A DNA stretch of 64,000 bases. It comes from Gremmenia infestans. Its lineage: Eukaryota; Ascomycota; Leotiomycetes; Helotiales; Hamatocanthoscyphaceae. The stretch spans positions 682,001-746,000 of the forward strand of contig JAFEVB010000005.1 in NCBI GenBank assembly GCA_032629725.1, written 5' to 3'. The notes under the pieces were generated by a model. That model ran no database searches, had not been told where the DNA came from, and saw only the letters and a list, made by a program, of their open reading frames with translations. Shown here one piece after another: positions 58,798 to 64,000 of the stretch. The position numbers and the translations under genes were made by a program. How positions within the stretch are numbered: position 1 is the first letter of the stretch; every line of letters begins with the position of its first letter.

Positions 58798-59239
58798 TCA
58801 AACCGCTTCATTTGCTCTCTCCCATGGACGCATAGCTTGCAACATAATTGTGTGACCATCATTATCATGCTTCACAGGCTCGACTCCAACCTCGTACCGA
58901 TCAGTACGCTTGATCGCTCTATTCTTATTTTGGCTTTGACTGCGATGATAAAGACTGTTGCTTTCGCTGTACATTGAATTGCCTCCCGAATCTATGCGTT
59001 GTGTTCTCGTTTTGCTGTTCCCCTGTATACTTCCCAGTAAACTGCTCACGCTATTGGTAGTAAATTCCTTAGTCTTGCGGAAAAGAGGTTTTGTGACCAT
59101 CAAACATGCAGTCAAGAGCGCGATCGAAGTTTCCGATTCCGTCAAAATTAAGCTGTTGTAGAAACGGTAGACGTGATTCCAGTGGTGTGTGTTTTGGATA
59201 TGAAATCGTGCCGCTCTTATAATAGCAATCGTAGTTGCT
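58798..59239 (-). pseudogene. Orphan C-terminal exon of a membrane protein (rhodopsin-domain/PTH11-like)
   Basis: A coding-like exon runs from an acceptor (ACTCTAG) at 59239 to a stop at 58798. It encodes a hydrophobic helix (SETSIALLTACLMVTKPL) followed by a long polar Ser/Asn/Arg tail. This arrangement resembles the last transmembrane helix and cytoplasmic tail of fungal rhodopsin-domain (PTH11-type) proteins. No upstream transmembrane exons are present; the next kilobase holds a plus-strand open frame instead. I infer a 5'-truncated gene remnant. The family label is weak, based on layout rather than a diagnostic motif. Confidence 0.4.
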
Positions 59240-59299
59240 CTAGAGTTTCCAAGACAGACTTTAGCACCTTGATTTACCAAAAGAGAAAGAATTCACGAC

Positions 59300-59755
59300 A
59301 TGACTCACAAAAGTCCAAGACTGAAGAGAGCGGCAATTCCAAATCGTTCTCTTGTGGGAAGATTAAGCTTATGGATCAACACTATTGGCAAGACTAGAAC
59401 GGTAAGGTCGGAAAAGGCGTTGGATACCGTCTTTATACCACCTGCTGTTTATCCTAGTCTTAGGTACTTCAATGGAGAGTATGTGGACTACCCAGATAAT
59501 TGGGTTGTTGATTTTAATCAGTCCTTATTTCAATTGCCCGAACTTTCACGGTTGCAACATGTCGAATTGTTTATACCGATTTCCAACGACTATTGCGTCC
59601 ATAGTAGGCATTATATGGTGCTATGTCGTGCAGTTCACCACATGCTTCGAGACTTGAAAGAACTCAGAACTATTACCTACATTGGCGAACCTCCTACGGA
59701 GGTGGCAATAACATTCGATCTTAAACACTATATCGGCTGTTTAAAGAAGGACTAG
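59300..59755 (+). CDS. Hypothetical protein, 151 aa
   Basis: An intact open frame without introns. Its composition looks protein-like (balanced residues, no repeats), with stretches LPELSRLQHVELFIPIS and MLRDLKELRTITYIG that resemble the leucine-rich end of fungal F-box-type proteins. I recognise no domain and no signal peptide. It may be the 3' part of a larger gene now truncated, as it starts just beyond the broken membrane-protein exon. Low confidence that it is expressed. Confidence 0.35.
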   Translation: MTHKSPRLKRAAIPNRSLVGRLSLWINTIGKTRTVRSEKALDTVFIPPAVYPSLRYFNGEYVDYPDNWVVDFNQSLFQLPELSRLQHVELFIPISNDYCVHSRHYMVLCRAVHHMLRDLKELRTITYIGEPPTEVAITFDLKHYIGCLKKD

Positions 59756-60158
59756 CACAAATTCGGAAATAGTAACCCTCTAAGTATACTATCTCGAATA
59801 TCGCATGACTCTATTGAACCTAAGACGCGATACTATCACTACCACCAAGAAGTCTATACGTGTCGAAGTTATTTTGATAAAGTAGTATGGAACAGCAGAT
59901 TGCAAGATAATTCGGTCATTCTTGCCTTCAATCGATACACGTGGGGGTAGGAGGATCTTTCTAGTCGAAGGGTTACATTCTATTCATCGGCACGTTAGGT
60001 TATTCTATTTATATGCAGGGTGTCACTTTGGCTGGGCCATAGGCATGAACTGTGGGTTGATAGTTACATAGCATAGTTGGTTTTTCAGATGATCAATGGA
60101 ATATATATTGCTTGGAACCTGAAGTGTGAAATCCTTTTTACCTTGTCTACTATATCTA
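59756..60158. other. Intergenic, no gene seen
   Basis: Only AT-rich DNA between the hypothetical ORF and the recombinase 3' end. No repeat of the right flank was found by eye. Confidence 0.45.
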
Positions 60159-62685
60159 TTATGCCTCCATATTAGTATACTCTGAGCTCTCTCTCTGCTC
60201 TAGGTGTTGGCGCTTGGATGGAGCGTCGCTATCCGAAGCTTTGCGCTTCTTTGACTGGTCCACCGTCATTAGAAGCGCTGGATCGACGACTAAATCAGAA
60301 GATGGGCTATGAACCTGGTTAAGATGGCGAATAAGAGATGCTTCATTCGAAATGGGTTTCGTGTGACGCAAGCACTGCTTATAAGGGCAGAAGTACTCAG
60401 CCGTGCTGTGGCTTCTATCGCAATGTCGAGTAAGGTCTCCTTTTTTCGCAAAAGGTCTCAAATTACGTTCGCAAGTTGGATAAGGACATCGGAGTTCTGC
60501 GCGGACTTGAGCATGAGCTTGCTTTTGGTGCTGATTCAGGGCACTCTCAGTTGAGAGTGATTGCTCTTTTCTTGGACAGCCGTTCACCATGCAATAGTAT
60601 TCACGGCCATGAGCTTGCTTTTGGTGCCGAGTAAGGACGTCTTTAGTCGAAAAGGGCTTCTCCTTCCGTGGGCAATTGTCAACCGAGCAATAATACTGGA
60701 CACGAGCTTGCTTATGATGCCGAGTTGTATGCTGAGTAAGGGCATCTTCAGTCGAAAAAGGCTTCTCCTTCTGTGGGCAATCGTCAACTGAGCAATGATA
60801 CTGGTCACAAGCTTGCCCATACTGAACGGCACACAACACGCGGATGCTTTCCAATAATCTAAGCCGTTGCGCCTGTGATTGATCTGTTGTCTCGAACATA
60901 AGTTCAGATACCAAGTTACGCCACTTTGGTAAAGGTTGGAGAGTCTCAGCCGGACCTTCTAGCGCCTCGGTCCCAAGCTCATATTCCCCTAGCTTTTCAA
61001 GATAACGCACACCTTCGGATTCTATCCAGTCCTCTCGGTATTTTCGGCTTGCAATATCTTGTAAGCGCTGCAGAGTCGTCTTTGTCTTATCTTGTGCCTC
61101 TTGTATAAGGGGCTTAATTGCCTTTCCTCTCCTTAGTTCTCCCAACTCTCTATGAACTGCAAGATATTCTGGGTCCCCTTAACTTTCTGTAGTACCTCTT
61201 TTGGGGCAATATATGGTGCGCCAGGAAATAAATCAGTGCCCATACCAAGTAAAGGCCGTAAACGCTCAGTCTTAGCAGATCTGTGATGAAAGATGCTCTG
61301 TATATCAATTCCGGAGTTTTTACTCAGATAGTGGGCCTGAAGCGTCTTTGGATTCTTGTGGCCTAATATTAGGCCCTTCTCTCCCCATGTGGTGGATTCT
61401 AACTACAAGTTAGCTAAGAATGTTTCTAGTTAAAATGAGATCACTTACTATCTAAGCAGTTTGCGGCTCCGCGCCGAACTGCATATGCACTAACTGGATG
61501 CCTATACCCAGTACGATATGCAAGGTGCTTTAATGCATTATTACTTCCACCATAGCACCATATCTGGATCTGCTCTTCTTTGCTTTTGCCGCAGGACTCA
61601 AAAGACCTAAAAAGAGGAAGGTGTAAGGAATCTTTTTCAAAGCGTATTTCAAGAACCTGACGGTCAAGCCTAGAGCGAAAAATGGCTTCCGGCTTGCCAG
61701 TAAACGCCCCATCTTCAAAAGCTAGACAGAGGAAAAGCATTATTGGGCAGAGATGAGGATATTCACGATCTTCCCAAAGAGTAAGTTGAATGCTAGAGCT
61801 GTTAGCTATAAACTACTAATTTTTTTAGTTGCAAAACTTACAATTCGTCTTGTTTTTTGCGGTCGCCCTTCATAAGGTTAAAAGTTATAGTAAGACTCAT
61901 TGCTGGAGGATCATCCCCTTCACTCTGTAAAAGATGGAATTTACAGTCCTACAAGTGATTAGTAGGAGTCTTTTAAAATATAACAGTATAAGTATAACAA
62001 ACCTTATAAGTCAACCCTTCATTACTTTTCCGGTACCCATCTGACTCAATAACAGCACCTGGCCGAGCAGCTGTATATGCAAGAATAAGGAGGAAAAAAG
62101 CTGTCTGGATACGAAAGCGCTCTTTCCGATAGTTGTAATAATCTTCTTTCCATAGATAGCAGAGAAGTGTATCAAGATCCTGAGTGTCCATCATTGGCTT
62201 TGCGCGACCTACACTTCTTAAGGCCAGTGAATCTTTTAACTCGGTCTTGATATACTAAACCCAAGTTAAAATTTTAGCTAAAAGAGAAGATGAGAGAAGT
62301 ATTGACTTACTTGCTTCACTTCAGCTGAAACCTCTTTAGGGATCCTCACACCATATTTCCGTTGGTAGGCTGTCGCAAGACGGGTAACATACGCAGTTAA
62401 AGTATTTATAGATAGACGATCGCTGATCTGACCGGAATGTTCAATTACCAGCACTTTGAAGAATGCTTTCTCCCACTTGGCATCAGGAATTTGATTTGGC
62501 TTGCCAATCCGAGTAGCATAATCTTCCCAGAATGATAGGATTATGTCATATCCTCTACTAGTTGGGTGGGCGACTGTAGGGACGTATCGCTCGCTTGTTT
62601 TATGCTCGATCTGTTCAGCAGATTTAAGCAGTTCCTCTTGGGAAAGTGTAATAGCTGCTGAACGCTTTATCTTTGGCTTCCCCAT
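60159..62685 (-). pseudogene. DUF3435-type tyrosine recombinase with five C-terminal C2H2 fingers, frameshifted
   Basis: Exons are 62685-62311, 62254-62003, 61948-61842, 61792-61449 and 61398-60159, about 772 aa if the frame is restored. The recombinase shows TAARPGAVIES (first Arg region), YAVRRGAANCLD (second Arg region) and GHKNPKTLQAHYLSK (His and candidate nucleophile Tyr), matching the DUF3435 ('FluG-like') family that includes Starship captains and related YR elements. The tail has five CxxxxC...HxxxxH-type fingers (residues ~600-740) that are internally similar. At a C4 run (61175-61178, GGGG in the gene) the frame slips: one frame ends at TAA 61135-61133, while the adjacent frame continues as DPEYLAVHRELGELRRG into the fingers. 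One missing G explains it. Exon 4 could begin at 61798 instead. Decayed element or sequence error. Confidence 0.72.
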
Positions 62686-63040
62686 CTTTTATGTTGGAAC
62701 AAGCGAAAATGTCTTTGAGATAGGATTGCTCAGCAGAAAGTCAAATATGAAAGAGAGCAAGTGAATAATAGGAAAGGGAAGATCCTTAGAAGAAGAGAAA
62801 CATGTTTAGGAAAATAATCGCTGTCACCTACGGTGGGATTGGCATACTCTCTGAATAATGCACTGCATTCAATAACTTAATACGGTTATTCAGAACACCA
62901 TCACGCATACGTGTGTTGGTAAGTTGGGCAGCTGCTTTTAGTAAACAGGGTTGCGGGAAACAGGAATCCGGCAACGAGTTTTAAAAGTGGCGGGGCGCAT
63001 ATGTTAGAATAAACAAATGTTTTATACTTAAAAAAATTCC
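62686..63040. promoter_or_regulatory. Recombinase upstream region
   Basis: AT-rich leader of the recombinase gene, where a YR element's 5' end would be expected. A short inverted pair GTTGC/GCAAC lies at ~62950-62976. No clear terminal repeat or target-site motif was identified. Confidence 0.35.
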
Positions 63041-63128
63041 GGCACTCTTGGTTTAGTGGTAAAATCAGCGCTTCCCATACTTTAGTATGCGCTGGCCCCG
63101 GGTTGTAAGTTTTAGTTCAAATTCAGCA
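63041..63128 (+). pseudogene. Degenerate tRNA-Gly(CCC)-like sequence, possibly SINE head
   Basis: A good A box (TGGTTTAGTGG, 63049-63059) leads to AAAATC and an anticodon arm with 5 bp stem AGCGC/GCGCT and loop TTCCCAT interrupted by ~10 nt, as with a short tRNA intron. GGCCCCGGGTT follows as in tRNA-Gly, but the T arm is not closable; a B-box-like GTTCAAATT lies further on at 63115. The acceptor stem GGCACTC has no partner. I read this as a tRNA pseudogene or a tRNA-derived repeat, not a working tRNA. Confidence 0.5.
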
Positions 63129-64000
63129 TCTAGTAACTTTATCTAATTATGTTTCAGCGATTCCCGGAGGGTGCACACATCACGTTCATTTTGCTAAATT
63201 TTTATACTTCTTTTGAACATAACTTACCTTTTGCCAAATCCTTTTACAAAAAGCGGCAAAAACTCAAAGCGGGGATAAATAAGCGAGAGCTTAACCTTTT
63301 GTGCAACCGGAACATCTTGCCGCATAGCTTCCTCTCCTTTTATAAAAATCCCGAATTCCATAATTTTCAATTGATAACCTAGCTTATTTATAATACTCTG
63401 ATTAGTCTATTGAATTTCATACCTTAGCTAATTAGCTGATATATAAGGCTCTTGTTGATCTACTAACAGATTAACAGGTGATTATGACATATTGGACCAC
63501 CCGGGCCAGCCCTTTTTCGTAACTCCAATAGCACGATTTGCAAGCTTGATCTCCTGATACGTCCACATGTGTGTCATCCAAGCTTCGGGCGGGGCGTGGT
63601 GTGAACTTCTCTTCACAAATTGATTACTATACCTTTCTAACATAAAATCGCAACAGTCTCTACGGGATCCGCCGATCGACTGTTAACTTCAATACCAACG
63701 CGTGGCAATTAAGCAAGCCCATCTTTAGAATCTCTTCTTGCAGTGCAAGGTTTTCTACACCACCTAGAATCGCAAGGATATGAATCGGATCCACTCTACA
63801 CTATTACACCCCTCATATTCTCAAAGAGGCTTCGCATCCATTGACGAGTCAAGTCCCTATCATCGAAATCGGCTCCAGCGCCTTTGATTCAGACATTGGA
63901 TTTTACGGCATAATCTTCATCTCGAAGTACTTACTCAACGGTCTCGTTTACACACCAGACAGTATGTTTCAACAGATTAAAGCAAACATCAATTTTATAT
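63129..64000. other. AT-rich tail of window, no confident gene
   Basis: Includes an inverted pair TTTTGCC/GGCAAAA (63228-63262). From ~63785 an open plus frame runs off the window (SSAFDSDIGFYGIIFISKY), with no ATG and no recognised family; it may be part of a gene to the right. Confidence 0.4.

Noticed and set aside
51486..62685. Naming the whole segment a Starship
   Set aside because: No element boundary, target-site duplication or typical cargo set could be shown; only the recombinase supports it.
1..64000. CRISPR arrays, bacterial operons, ribosome binding sites
   Set aside because: This is intron-rich fungal DNA; no spaced direct repeats of the CRISPR kind were seen.
63785..64000. Open plus frame running off the window
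   Set aside because: No start codon, no recognised motif and cut by the edge; noted in the regional entry only.

Overview
The window is nuclear DNA of a filamentous ascomycete. Genes carry short 50-200 bp introns with GT-AG borders and CTNAC-type branch points, lie close together on both strands, and include typical Pezizomycotina families. Gene content looks like a Leotiomycetes-type genome; that placement is inference. All exon structures below were derived by hand from reading-frame continuity, splice signals and remembered family motifs; none was checked by a search. Region 1-25 kb is mostly core genome. It runs: mitochondrial ribosomal protein uL5m (cut by the left edge), a large ubiquitin hydrolase ending in a CaaX box, a bZIP factor, an unknown protein with a nucleotidyltransferase-like motif, a small secreted protein, a DUF1640 mitochondrial coiled-coil protein, Golgi tether subunit COG1, kynureninase, NAD-glutamate dehydrogenase and a secreted GH18 chitinase. 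Region 26-50 kb mixes accessory and housekeeping genes: a secreted-type amidohydrolase/decarboxylase without a visible ATG, a MYND-finger gene with an early in-frame stop, PET127, a Ulp1-type protease, RNA polymerase I subunit A49, ribosomal eL41 (25 aa), an FHA-domain checkpoint/meiotic kinase, malic enzyme, the decapping nuclease RAI1, a small conserved acidic protein, and GET4. Region 51-64 kb is accessory and decaying: a SLIP-GC-like large GTPase with 15 exons (one of 10 nt), a short-chain dehydrogenase whose expected start codon is CTG, a truncated membrane-protein exon, an orphan ORF, and a DUF3435-type tyrosine recombinase (the family of Starship captains and related YR elements) fused to five C2H2 fingers and broken by a one-base frameshift. 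A degenerate tRNA-Gly-like sequence lies about 360 bp upstream of the recombinase. The genes form no single pathway. Two small themes exist: mitochondrial gene expression (uL5m, PET127) and nitrogen/NAD metabolism (kynureninase next to GDH2). The most unusual part is the right-hand 12 kb, where a dead or dying recombinase sits beside genes with start, stop or truncation lesions. Its element boundaries could not be located by eye.
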